The notes: generated by a model not told the origin, from the letters alone. Numbered from the stretch's first letter, positions 23,117 through 35,116 are shown. The stretch: DNA of 64,000 bases from Flaveria trinervia (GCA_025506515.1 CM046453.1:31931845-31995844); one strand, 5' to 3'. A program made the numbers and translations.

Positions 23117-26100
23117 TCAAACACGAAACAAGTCGTATAACATTTTGGAACTGGAGGCCTTGTACAATGTCTTTGTGTCATAGAACAGTGGCCACTTGTA
23201 TAATGTATAGACATCATTAGCAGACAAGTTGGTTAGCCACATTGGGTCGAATACCCTGACAGTATCCATTTGATCCCCTTTGTTCAGAACTATGACAGCT
23301 TCAGCAGTTCTCCAATCATAGTACCACCTTTTGAAGTGGAGTGAAGACCTGTGGCATTTCCCTGAGAGGGATTCTCGACATAGTGCGAGGAGGACTCCAC
23401 TTCAACACAATCTTTGGTTTTCCAGTAATGGCATCCATCTCAGACCTTCTAATATACCTTGTAGGTTGTTGAGGTCTGAAGTTAATCCATCTGGTGTGGT
23501 ACTCTTTCTTGAGGGCAGCCTCAAACCAGCCTGACATTTTTCTCGGGTCAGCATACAACAGCTTCAATTTGGCCAGCTGGTTGAGCTCAAATCCAGGTAG
23601 AGTCTTTAGATCATGTGGAAATCTAAAGTACTCTATGCCCTTTCCCTCTTAACGGCATAAACGTTAAGATCATCAAAATATGCCCATGCTATAATCCTGC
23701 CTGACACCCTAAGATGTTTCTTGACGCTGTAGAACTTGGTGTAGGCATCCCTCTTCGGTGTATCACGTTGGGCTCTGACTTCTTTAAAACATTCAGCCCA
23801 CTCAGCCTTTCGAATGTATACATCATCGTTTGAGGCTTGGGCTGTTCCTTCGGTCTTTCCTGCTTCCTGCTCCATCTTGTCTAGTACCTCAAACATATCA
23901 CTGACTAGGGATTCACCCAGATTGGGGACCACATTACCCTCGTTGTCAGCGTACTGAGGGTACTCTTCAGCACCAATATCTTCAACCTCAACTTCATCAA
24001 CGTCGTGTAGTTCGTCATCACTGGTTGAATCAACTGTTGGAGCATCCTTGACAATATCATCAGGATTGAGTCTGAACATTTCTGCCAGTTGCTCGTTAGA
24101 TAGGTCGTGAATTATTCACCTTCTTCAGGTGTATAACTCACTGACCTTCTGACAATCCCTTGCAGATCAAGAATCATTGTGAGTTAAGACTTGACCTGTT
24201 GAAGGGGAGCAATATCAAACTCATCTCTGTGGTACTTTGGATCTGTTGATTTACACATTTCACATTCAAATCATTAGTAGTATATCAAACAAAATGCATT
24301 AAGTTAATATAAACATTCAGTACATCGTTTTTTAATAAAGAATACAAAAGTAATTAAATACATAAACATCCACTTTTATCGTGTGAAGGCAGAAGTAGAA
24401 GTTGACTGATCCTGTCGGTTCTTTGTTCTCTGCTCTTGACCGGGAGCTGAGACAGATTCAGCTGCTTCTCCTTCTTCAGTCTCTTCATCTGCACACCACT
24501 CTTCTTTTTCTCTTCATCAGAATCACTGTCATCATCATCATCATCATCCTCACTATCTCTTCTCCATCCTTCTTTTAGAGGTTCCTCTTTTGATCCTTTC
24601 AATTTTAGCAAAATGAACCTCTTCGCCTTTTCCAACTCCTCTATCTGCTTACCTGCTGTGACGCTTTGTGCTCGGAGTTGGTCCAACTGAGTGTTCTGAG
24701 CAGCCAATTTCTGGGCCTGCTCCTCAATAGCTTGATCCTGCCCTGCGATTTTCTGCGATTGTGCAGCAGTCAGGTCGGTGAGCTGGCGGATCTGAGAGGT
24801 CTTTTCCTCATCAGCCGCCAGCAGTCGTAACACCATTCTATTTAAGGCTGCCAGCTGTTCCTCTACCCCGATTGGAGGTAGAGGAGATCTAGAGATGTGT
24901 GAGGGGTAGGCTGAGGGTTCGTTTTGGTGGCTAGTGGTGGTGGTGGAGGTGGTGAATATCGGGTATGGTCTGGATGATGGTGGTGGTGAGTGTGGGGTGA
25001 ATGTAGTAGTGGTAGCAGGGTCTGGCTTGTGGTGATCGGTATGGTGGTTTGTGGTTGCTGTGGGGAGAGGTATGGTGGTGGAAGGTATGGGGGATGTGGT
25101 GGTGATGAAGGTTACCTTACGCTTTTTCTTTTTCTGGCCATGGGGTTGAGCCATCCGTTTTCTCCTCGTTCCCCTCGAGGTGGATGCTCCCCCTTCAACC
25201 CCGCCTGAGGACTCCGGAGCATATGATGGATCAGTCTCTGTATCTCCGGATCCTCTCGGTTGTTCACCGACAACCCTCAACCCGTGTTCTGTGGGAACCA
25301 CTTTCCTTCCCACAGTCCGGTCAATGGCTCCTCATCAGATTCATCTTCATCTTCCTCGGTAAGCACAAAATCTTGATGGAATCTGCTGACTCAGTTACCT
25401 CAGCAGGTGAGCCAGACACCGAGGGAACAGAGTCAGACACAGTGCCTCGGGATGGAACAGCCTCATCCTCAATGTCATCCTCCTCAGAGTCATCAGTAGG
25501 GAGGACAATCGGCTCCACGTCGGAGTCACTCTCCTCGTGACGCCATTGGCGTCTCCCCGGTGCCATATAGGTTTCATCTGCTAAGTGGCCAATCATTCTC
25601 TTTACTTGGGGCTTAATCTGCTTTCCCCTGTAAACTCTCATTCTGCCCAGAGTAGTATCATCCATTATTTCCAGAGCCACTGAGTCATGACTCTCTTTGG
25701 GCAACTGTGGCAGCTTCTCGTTGAAGATGAGCTGTAAGAATCTGGGGTACATACAGAACCCCTCTTTTCCCTTTACCTCCAAATTCTCCACCAAATAGGA
25801 GAATATCATGCTGGAAAAACTAAAGGGGTGGTTCAGAACCAGTGCCACGTAGGCATTTTGAATCTGGTCTGAGAGGTCGTCAAACCCACCCCTCCTCGAA
25901 GCTACACACTTTAGAATCACATGTGCTAAGTACTTGTACTGGGGGCTCAGGTTGCTCTTGTTGAGCACACCTGTTTGATATCCCCAGCATACTTTAGCCT
26001 TAGGAAGCATCCTCTTACAGTCAATGGATGTAGTTTTGTAGGATGATCAGCATCCTCTCCGAACTCTAGGACCCTCTGAATATCGGCGGCAGAGATCTCA

Positions 26101-26341
26101 ATATCATGGCCCAGTATGGAGCTCCTGATACAGTAAGGCTCACGAGAGCGGTCCACCGAGGCATTTTCCCAGAATGCCTGATGGAGTGATCTGTAAGGCG
26201 TGCAAGGAGTGGAGATCGCCTTATAGATCCGGGACCGTCTCAGAAATGCAATTATGTCGTAAACTCAGCCCCGTTCCTGGTGGTGTGATCCAAGTGGGCA
26301 CAGATGTTGTGCTTGGGATTTATGGTCCACTTTTCTGCCAT
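23117..26341 (-). pseudogene. C4 extra 3' ORF, function unknown
   Basis: Starts at ATG 26341 and ends at TGA 23117-23119, after several frame changes (near 26250, 25990, 25315, 24100, 23630, 23325). N-terminal part: NPKHNICAHLD, then LGHDIEISAADIQRVLEFGED, then YKYLAHVILKCVASRRGGFDDLSD and a Phe/Tyr-rich MYPRFLQLIF segment. Middle (25313-24354): a KKKKRKV basic cluster, a Thr/Pro/His-rich stretch, a Gln-rich coiled coil, an Asp-7 run. C-terminal part (24079 on) is acidic then aromatic. C5 has a homologous ORF in the same place. No signal peptide or clear membrane segment, so an envelope role is not supported. A likely intron lies near 24240-24370. Confidence 0.8.
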
Positions 26342-26345
26342 TTAT

Positions 26346-26919
26346 CTGTAACACACAAGACATAGAACTATTAGGACATAAGACATGAAAACTTCTGTTC
26401 TAAGTGTAAAGTTGAAAGTCATTTTGATTCATTCGTGCGAATGAATCATGCGACTGAAGTCAGTCGCCTGTTTGAGACATGCGACTAAGTTCAATCGGGT
26501 GTTTGAGACATGCGATTGAGTTCAATCGGCTGATTGAGGCATGCGATTGAGTTCAATTTGCCGACTGAGACATGCGATTGAGTTCAATCTGCCGACTGGA
26601 CTCATTCGGGTGGTTCAGTCGGCCGAATGATCCAATCGCAAGGTTCAATCGTGCGATTGGAGTTCATTCGAACGACCAGTTGCTTGCCCCCTGTTCGATC
26701 CCTGTGGGTCGAATCTTGACCCTTCTAAGTCTTTTAACAGTGTGTAATGGTCCATTAGTCTCGTATACTTGTCACTAATAACCTATTAAACTCAATTTTA
26801 ACATTTGCTTCATTTACATAGGTGATTAGGTCGATTCGCAGTTCGGTTCTTGATTTAATCCAATGTCGCTTGTAGTTTGGTGTTGTACTGATTTTGGTAG
26901 GATTCAAGGAGTAGTGTAC
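26346..26919 (-). promoter_or_regulatory. Candidate 5'-UTR intron of the C4 3' ORF
   Basis: On the minus strand ACAG|GTACAC and TGTGTTACAG|ATAAATGG bound 574 bp, the acceptor 5 nt before the ATG at 26341. Splice sites by eye only; a motif-B array lies inside. Confidence 0.4.
26427..26679. repeat. Motif-B array in C4 spacer, proximal
   Basis: Repeated TTCAATCG/GCGATTGAG/ATGCGACTGA units. At 26426-26447 a perfect 10-bp inverted repeat with a 2-nt centre (GATTCATTCG TG CGAATGAATC). Confidence 0.9.
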
Positions 26920-27054
26920 CTGTAAAACGTCACTGGAATGTAAGAATCTTAACCGCAATGTATATCAGAATCGGAGGCAATTTCGACAGGGTAACGGTAA
27001 TGAACGCAATTTGGGGTGTCTTGGGAGTGATGAGTGATACGCGATCGATTAAGA

Positions 27055-27067
27055 CCCTTAAATACTA
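27055..27067 (-). promoter_or_regulatory. TATA-like box downstream of the distal array
   Basis: On the minus strand TTTAGTATTTAAG directly follows the array, in the position of TATAAATA after the LTR array (35874-35881). Weak consensus. Confidence 0.35.
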
Positions 27068-27073
27068 AACCTA

Positions 27074-27366
27074 GGTTCATTCGGCCGACTGGCCTCAGTC
27101 GCTCAGTTAAATCGGGCGACTGAGGTTCAGTCGTACGATTGGCCTAGTCAATCGCATTCAGTCGGCCGACTGAGTCTCAGTCGGTCGACTGACTCATTCG
27201 GTCTCCTTCATTCACCCCTTTAGTTGACCGACTGAGCCTCAGTCGGTCTACTGTTTCATTCTCCCCCTTCCATTCGGTTGAATGAATCAATTTCATGTCC
27301 ATTCGCCCGATTGGAAGCCATTCACATAGTTGGTCGATAACCATGATCCACTAGTGCGAATGGGTC
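27074..27366. repeat. Motif-B array in C4 spacer, distal
   Basis: Units such as TTCATTCGGCCGACTG and CTCAGTCGGTCGACTGA in both orientations, about every 15-20 bp. Rich in CpG compared with flanks. Confidence 0.9.
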
Positions 27367-28085
27367 TCACTTTGTGAGTTTACAGTCATTTTTAACATTT
27401 ACTATTCAGACCCTTTTCACTTTTGATAATAACATTGTAAGCTCTTAACCAATTCAATCACTTCAGACGTGACCTTTTAAATTTTAAAACCATGTGGCCA
27501 TCTCAGACATGACCCTTTTTAGGTAGGTTAATTCCCTTCTGATTTCCCTAATGTAGTCCGACAGACACACAATTAAAAGATATACATAGTAACTTAACTA
27601 ACTACACAACTAAGTTTATGTTTGGACTTTTTGTGAGAGATAAAACCCTAAGATGAAAATCTAAGGATTTGATTAGGAGTAGACAGCTTTAACTTAGATT
27701 GATCATATCTGGACCAAATCAATTTTGGAATCATACAGGAATATCAAATCATTTGGGACTTGTTATTAACGCTCTTTGATGCTTAAATTCTCGGTGTTCA
27801 TCCAGAGTCGTTAGCAACTTAAGGAAATCATACTGAAACTCTTAGATCTTCACATTGAGTTGAACTTTTGAGAATGTAGCCACTAAGATTGTCAGTATAT
27901 TTTGTCCACTTAAATCCATACACAGACTTTTGACGCAGACTGGTGACTTATTTAGGTTTAATCATTTCAGCTAACATTGTGGATCCCACACTTATATGGT
28001 AATCAACATTCCTCAGAGGTTTTGAGTGGTCTACGGGTATTATTACAAGAAGAGACTATTCTTAGAGCTTTCAAAGAGAAGCCTG

Positions 28086-28184
28086 TCCTCAGGTCAGTGC
28101 CATCGCACAGCAGAGAGGCGGCAAACAACAATGAATTCTAGAATATCTAGGTTATGCTTATCCTCAGGTCAGTGCCATCGCACA
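28086..28184. repeat. 24-nt direct repeat pair in C4 spacer
   Basis: TCCTCAGGTCAGTGCCATCG plus CACA occurs exactly at 28086-28109 and 28161-28184, followed in both by a CAGAGAGGC stretch. Confidence 0.9.
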
Positions 28185-28892
28185 CAGAGAGGCACACAAC
28201 CTATCTCCTTGTTAGAGCAGCTTATTTTATTTTACACAAAATGCACCAACAACATGAGCCATTAGCTTTATTGCATTTGTCTTTCATTTTTTTCTTGCTT
28301 TGCTCTAATTTGGTCATCCGCACACTTTTGTGGCGTTTAAATGCTCATTGCCCCTTATTGGAATATATTTGATGTGTTAACCAGTGATAAGATGGAAGTC
28401 CACAGTCAGTTGAACACTTAGTTTCTTGAAATCACCAATCAGTTCTATTGTCTATTGTGTTGAATCTACCAACATATCATTTGTGGTCTAGCAGCCTCTA
28501 AGTCTACTTTCTCTGTGTCGCCTTAGGAGTTGCCAGTTTTCTATCATTTTCCCCGTTTTATATTGCTTAGACTACACAGACTTATACTTTGAACTTTTGC
28601 ATCTTTTCAAACCTTAAATTTTAAATCCCTCGATTTGTTCCTGTGTACTATCATATTCCAAAGGTATTGAATCAGTATCACCACACATTCTACCTTATTT
28701 CAGCTAGTTACCCCTTCTCCCTCATTTTCTTTTAATATTAACTTGCTGACATATTCTCCCCCTAAAATACTAAAATCATTTCGGATTTAATTATTTTTGA
28801 TTTTAATAAACAGCAAGATAACATGAATTTAATATAAACCGACAAAAAACAGATAACATAAAATAAAATACTTTAACAAAACTACATACGGA

Positions 28893-29666
28893 CTACACAT
28901 TATTCTCATCAGGAATTACCTCACTTTTCTTTTTAACGCCGTTGACCTCTAGCAAGTATTGAAAACGTGGTTTATCAAAGGCTTTTGTATAGAGGTCAGC
29001 ACGTTGAAAATCAGTATTAATTTTAACCACATCTATTAAGTTCTTTTCAAAACAGTCTCTTATGAGTGGTATTTAATACCGATGTGTTTGGTCTTAAGAT
29101 GTTGAACCGGGTTTTGGTTACTGCAATTGCAGCAGAGTTATCAACAAAAATAGGAGTAGACGAGAATTTCAAACCGTAATCCCGCATTTGCTGTTGAATC
29201 CAAATGATTTGGGAACAGCAACTTGCAGCAGCAACATATTCGGCTTCACAGGTTGACAATACAACCGATGTCTGCTTCTTACACTGCCATGTAACTAATC
29301 TTCTCCCAAAGAATTGACACCCTGCTGATGTAGACTTGTAGTTCATTTTGCAGCCTCCATAGTCCGAGTCACTATACACTGTGAGCTCAAAATCGTCATC
29401 ATGAGGATACCACAACCCCAGGTGGGTGTACCCTTTAGATAGCGAAAGATCCTTTTGACCCCGATTAGATGATTGACCTTAGGTTTAGCCTGATATCTGG
29501 AACATAAACATGTAGCATACATGATATCAGGTCTTGAGGCAGTGAGATACATGAGGGATCCAATCATTCCTCGGTACATAGTGGCATCTTCAAGATCTCC
29601 ACTCTCATCAGGTGCTATATCATGATTCATAGCAAGTGAAGTCCCAGAAGCAGTAGCATTCTCCAT
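28893..29666 (-). pseudogene. C4 RNase H
   Basis: Contains TASRPDIMYATCLCSRYQ, YSDSDYGG, STCEAEYVAAASC and IFVDNSAAIAV, the copia RNase H acidic positions. Frame changes near 29400 and 29080; the last frame ends in a TAG at 28893-28895 after an ADLYTKAFDK motif. Removes template RNA. Confidence 0.9.
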
Positions 29667-29689
29667 GTCAAAGCGACTGAGAATGTCTC

Positions 29690-30492
29690 CTACATACTTG
29701 GTCTGATGTAGAAAGATCCCATAGGTGTTTGATCCACCTGTAACCCAAGAAAGAACTTCATCTCCCCCATTGCACTTATCTCAAACTCTTTCTTCATCAC
29801 TGCTTCAAACTCTTTGCATAACTCTTCATTCTTTGACCCGAAGATTATGTCATCAACATAGATCTGTAGAAGCAGTAGGTCACCATCCTTTTCTTTAATA
29901 AACAGTGTACAGTCAATGACTCCCCTGCGAAAGCCGTGTTTCACAAGATGAGTCGAGAGTTTCTCGTACCAACTCGAGAGCTTGATGAAGCCCATAAAAG
30001 CTTTGTCGAGCTTGTAAACTCTATCCTGATGATAAGGGTCTTCAAATCCCTCGGTTGACTGACATAGACTGTTTCCCTTATTTCACCATGAAGGAATGTA
30101 CTCTTCACATCTAATTGGTAGACTTTAATCTTCATGTACGAGGCATAGGCGAGGGAGATACGAATAGCTTCCATCCTTGCCATGGGTGCAAACACTTCGT
30201 TATAGTCAATACCCTCGACCTGGCGAAAACCTTGTACCACCAGTCGAGCTTTGTTCCTTATGATGACTCCTTGGTCATCCTTCTTACATTTTAGTACCCA
30301 TTTGGTGCCAATGACTTTAGCACCTTTAGGTCTAGCTACCAGTGTCCATACACCTAACTTCTTAAACTGCAGAAGTTCTTCTTGCATGGCACTCACCCAC
30401 GCCTCATCATGTAGTGCTTCACTGACATATTTTGGCTCAACCTGCGAGAGAAAACATCCATAAGCACCATCATGAATGTAACCCTTCTCCAT
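29690..30492 (-). pseudogene. C4 reverse transcriptase
   Basis: N-terminal part 29941-30492 with IGTKWVLKCKKDDQG, ARLVVQGFRQVEGIDYNEVFAPMAR and YQLDVKSTFLHGE; second frame 29690-29995 with IYVDDIIFGS (Asp-Asp codons 29849-29854) and FFLGLQV. The catalytic motif is intact, the frame is not. Confidence 0.92.
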
Positions 30493-30525
30493 AACTGAGG
30501 CGTAGTCAGCTGAGTATAGCTGATT

Positions 30526-32108
30526 TCAGGTTTGTACTCCTGATCGGACATCTCCAATAACATTGTCAAGGGGATGATAGACGTTTAGTCGTGATCCTGG
30601 AGTAGTCGGCACAGTCACCTCCGAACCAAGATTGTGAACATTTTGGTCTGCATCTGAGGAGGTTGGAGTTTGAGGTTCCGAAGTCGAGGGTGCATCACTT
30701 GTGGATGCTTGTGGACTTTCAGAAACTGGAACCTGTTCCTCCTGACCGTTCTGGTCATCTGCTTCAGTTTCATCTTCAGAGGAGGAGTCACTTTCATCGA
30801 CTACCCCTTCTGACTGAGTAGATGACTCTCCCTGTGTGCTGGATGGAGTGTTTAGTATATCGTACATCATCCTAGTAGCTAGCTCATCATCCGAGGGAGA
30901 GAGAGGGATGTTGAAGGATTTGAAGAATCCATCATAATCGAAGAAGTATGCAGGTCCTTTGCCTGTAGGTGGTGTGGTATATCTCTGAACGTCAACATTA
31001 CACCACACTTCTACAAGACCCATTGAGTTATTGTAAACTCGCTTGTTCGGTATGTGTATCCTAGAAAAATTCCTTCAACTGCCTTCTCGCTGAATTTTCC
31101 TTCTTGTGTCTTCTTCAGAAGTGTACACGGTGCGCCAAAAGGTTCAAGGTACTCCAAATTCGGTTTGCGTCTTTGAAGTAGCTCATAACATGTCTTTCCG
31201 TGGCGCTTGACTATTAGGACTCTGTTCAGTGTATAGCAAGCATTTGCCACTGCCTCGTTCCAGAATTGGATAGGCAGTTTCGAGTCTGCCAGCATAGTCC
31301 GGGCTGTTTCTATCAAGCTCCTGTTCTTTCTCTCAGCAACTCCATTCATCTGAGGTGTGTAGGCAGAAGTGAATTGATGCACAATCCCTTTTCCTTGCAG
31401 TATGCCTCCATCCCTTGATTCTTGAATTCTGTCCCGTTGTCTGAGCGTATTTGTCGAACTTTGAGCTTGTAGAGTGATTCCAGTGTGGTTACTAATTCTT
31501 TGAATGTCTCCAAAGTTTCTGATTTTGATTTCAGAAACATTACCCAGTGAACCTTGAGTAGTCATCAGTACCACATAACAGTACGCGTCGCCTGCGATGC
31601 TCCTTGTACTAACTGGACCGAACAGATCCATGTGAAGAAGCTCAAGAGGAAGTTCTATTGAATGAACTTTCTTTTCCTTATGAGACTTCTTTGTCAGTTT
31701 GCCCTTCTTGCAAGCTACACAAAAGTCAGGAAGTTGGAAGTTCTTGACATTCACTCCTCTAACTAAATCCTTCTGAATCAAATGATTCATCTTCCTTTGA
31801 CTAATGTGTCCCATTCTCCGATGCCAGGATATGGAATCCTTCTCAGTAGCTTTAGATAAGAAACACTGAACCTCATGATCCGTTGTGGCAGCTGTTGACA
31901 GATCCAAGACATAAAGGTCTTTATATCTTGAAGCAGTCATAAGAACTTGGTCTTCTAGGATCATATATTCTTTCTTCAGCACGTAACACTTTTGATTATC
32001 GAAGACGACTTTAAATCCTTTATCACAGATTTGGGACACAGAAAGTAAGTTGTTCTGAAGTTGTTGAACGTAGTTCACTTTATCAAACTTAACTTTCTGA
32101 TTTCCCAC
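30526..32108 (-). pseudogene. C4 integrase and linker
   Basis: Zinc-binding WHRRMGH and CVACKKGK, then the core with HMDLFGP (first Asp), IRSDNGTEF (second Asp, frame 31346-31540) and MNGVAERKNR (Glu). The frame breaks inside the core near 31560 and returns near 31400. The linker to the reverse transcriptase (30526-31023) is Ser/Glu/Asp-rich. Inserts cDNA into the genome. Confidence 0.9.
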
Positions 32109-32281
32109 TCTCCCTGAGCTGTGATATAGCCTCCTTTGTTTCTTGCAAAGGAAACATGCCCTCCTTTTATTTGTTTGACGTTAGATAAAAGGGCGCTATT
32201 TCCTGTCATGTGCCTGGATGCTCCGCTGTCTATAATCCACGTGTTAGTGTCAGCACTATATCGAGCACCCTGCGCATACAA
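32075..32281 (-). pseudogene. C4 protease
   Basis: WIIDSGASRHMTG, the copia protease active site, with the Asp codon at 32228-32230. It overlaps the integrase frame by about 30 bp at a frameshift. Confidence 0.88.
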
Positions 32282-32299
32282 AGTAAAAGAATCAGTTTA

Positions 32300-35116
32300 G
32301 GTTAGGAATCCAAGCTTTGACTGTCTTGGGTTTCCCAGAGGCATCACACATCATAACTCCACCCATTGACCCTTAGAAGGTGAGGGTAGCTCAGGTTCTT
32401 TCTTGTTATCAGTATCAGACACGAGGGTGGATTTTTCTTTCCATAAGCCAGATTTGTGCAATGCCTGTTTATGATAAATAGTCGTCTGGCTTACAGGTTG
32501 GACTTTAGGGTCACTAGCTCTTCTAGGTGGAGTTAGAGAACTCCGCTTAGAAGACCTAGGTCGAGAGTCCAGAAGATCAATCTTCTTCCTAGGTGTCTGA
32601 TAGACATGACAGTCGGAAGCAATGTGTCCACATTCTCCACAGTTGTAGCATGACCTGCTATCAACTTTATGAGTAGACTTTCTTTGTGGAGAAGTGCGTG
32701 ACACTCTAGTAACATCAATCACTTTAGTTTTTGACTCTTGGCTGTTTGATGTTTTCTCTGGTATAACAAATTTTACTGATTTAACCTGTTTTCCTTTTTG
32801 GTTAGCTGTTTTTGACTTGAAGCATGTGAAAAAGTAACATTTGAAGTCCTTTTAGGTTCTGATTTGACTCTATTTGACCCTGACTGTAAATTAATTTTTT
32901 CAAATTCATTTTCCAGGTTAACACATGACATTTTACCCTTTGCCTTTGAAGTGGCCTCCTTTTGTTTCTTACCAGATTCAGTAGATGAACATGAGGTGTC
33001 TGGATCAGTAACAAGAGGAGTGGTCACCACATGATCCTTGATGGGGTTATTATTTACTGGTCTAGACTTGGTGTTCATCAAGGTCTCAGGTGGTGGTGGA
33101 ACCACTTTGTAGCCTAATCCCTCCCCGTTATTCCTTTCTCTTACTAAGTGTTGAACTATGTGTGAAGAACTAGTCCAACTATGCAGTTTCTGTTTTAATG
33201 AATTGACTTCGACTTCTAAAACTGCTCTTTGTTTCTTAGTGTCTTCTAGGGAGTTAAGATAGTACCTAATGTCGTTTGCTTGGTTAAAAGCCACTACTTC
33301 GGTTTCCGAAGTTGTTTGGTCAATAGGTCTATCTTTTCTTTATAACATGCTCATTTTGTTTTTTAGCACTCTATTTGCCTCAGTACACAGACGTAAATCT
33401 TTTACTAAGTTATCATTATGGTCTAATAACCTAGCAAACTTTTCATCTATGCTCTTCCTAAACGTGTCACAATCAAACAAGCATGGTTATTAAAAAGTCG
33501 GTCAGTGGTACTTACCTGAGTTGGTTCAGAAGTATTAGCCATCAGTGCTGCATCAGATGATTCTGGTTCTGTCGACTCTGGCTTTTCTGTCTCTGAGGTG
33601 GAAACTTCCTCATTTGGCTTGTAGCTGACCTCGGCTGCAGTTGTTTTTCTTCACTATGTGACATTGCAATTTCAACTGCTATATCACCTTCACTCGCAGA
33701 ATCATCGTCAATATCCTCGACACTGGCAATGTTAGATTCTCCTGGTGAGACAAACCTGAAACTCCAATCCTGTCCTTCATCATCATGAGCAGTTAGTGCT
33801 TTAGGGTCCTTGTTTGATGAAGTAGAATTAGAGGGTTTCTTGTCCTGGCGAGTAAATGATGAGAACGGGTTCCCATTCCCCGTCTTCTTTGGTTTGACAC
33901 ATTCTCGTTTGAAGTGCCCCTTCTCACCACAGTTAAAACAGGTCACTTTACTCTTGTCGAAGCCAAAGGTGGTGTCCTTAGTAGCAACCAAGTTCTGTCC
34001 AGTCTTTTTCACAAACTTTTTCGCCCTCCGAACAGCACTTGCTAAGGCCCACATTATATCCATTCTTTCGAGCTCCATCTCATCCACCTGCTCGTAGTCC
34101 TCATCTGCCAGATGGCAGTTTCCAATCTTCCCAGCAACAAGTCCATCATATGAATGAACCACTGCTGCTAGGAGATCCATATGCTCTCGTGCTACTTCCA
34201 CGGTCACATTACCGAAGTTCTCGTCTTCAGTTTAGTAGCGTTAGCTTCTGATCCAATATGATGGGTACATGATGACCCAGACGTGTCTGATCCAGAAGTA
34301 GAGGCATGTGAAGGACGTGACGAGCTAGACACAAAGGCAGTCTGGAAGGGTGCTCCAGATGCCTTAGCTTGAGGTGTGGCGTTGTATAAAGCTGGATTTT
34401 GTGTGTACGAAGACTTCTGAGCTCTATACTTCATCCTTAGTGCTTCTTCTCGCAATTTAAGAATGAAGTCATTTATATCCAGCTTTACAAGGATTCCATT
34501 CTGTCTCAGGTTAGACACGAATGTAGCCCACTTATCAGGCAACCCGTCTGCGAAATTGCTTACTTTTTTCTTCCATGGTAGTAGCCACTCCATGTGTATG
34601 CAATTCGCTCATCAAGTGGTAGAATCTATCTATGACGTCGTCCAAGCTTTCATTACCAATTGATGAGAAGTTATCGAATTCCTTCTTTAACTCCTTTGCC
34701 TTGATTGCCTTCAATGATGCGTTACCATCATATTCTCTTCTCTAGCGCATCCCACAGTTTCTTGACTGCTTGTTCTGGAATACTAGTGGAATATGTCTTT
34801 GGGGATAGACTGAGTGATCAATGCATATACTCTTTTCTCTGCATTGTACTTTACTTTCTGTGCGTCGGTCATCCCGCTTAATGTTAGTTTAATCCATCAG
34901 CTCCCACGGTGTACTATAACCTGTCTCAATGGCTTCCCACAGATTAGGATCTACTCCATTAAGGTAGATATCAAAACATTGTTTCCAGTGGGGAAACTCA
35001 TCTAAAGTCAAGAGCTTTGGTGGTTTATTGTGATTCCCCACCTCACTCTCAAGCAGCAACAGATTATGTATCCTTGAGTCTTTCCCAGCAGTAAAGGCTG
35101 ACATCTGATCTTCCAT
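32300..35116 (-). pseudogene. C4 gag, long form with two knuckles
   Basis: From ATG 35116: LLTLDEFPHWKQCFDIYLNGVDP (gag N-terminus), frameshifts, then KLDINDFILKLREEALRMKYRAQ (34204-34593), then 33542-34207 with knuckle 1 CFNCGEKGHFKREC (about 33899-33940), a Ser-rich acidic part, a coiled coil with a KYKVVPPP-like segment (32773-33294), and knuckle 2 CYNCGECGHIASDC (in 32351-32722). Same order as C1 and C5. Forms the particle and binds RNA. Confidence 0.88.

Larger units (their letters stand above)
26342..28892 (-). other. C4 spacer between RNase H and the 3' ORF
   Basis: About 2.55 kb without convincing coding sequence. It holds two motif-B arrays, a TATA-like stretch near 27055-27065, a donor-like CAG|GTACAC at 26920/26919, an acceptor-like GTGTTACAG ending at 26346, and a 24-nt direct repeat (28086-28109, 28161-28184). 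See findings. Confidence 0.7.

Noticed and set aside
24990..25208. Gly-rich plus-strand ORF
   Set aside because: Antisense shadow of the Thr/His/Pro-rich part of the C4 3' ORF.
23117..26341. Retroviral envelope gene
   Set aside because: Position after pol suggests it, but no signal peptide, membrane helix or cleavage site is seen; a nuclear-type basic cluster and coiled coil are present instead.
23117..26341. Host synaptobrevin/longin-type gene
   Set aside because: Such names are attached to similar plant ORFs in automatic annotation, but no longin or SNARE motif is visible and the ORF lies inside a retrotransposon.
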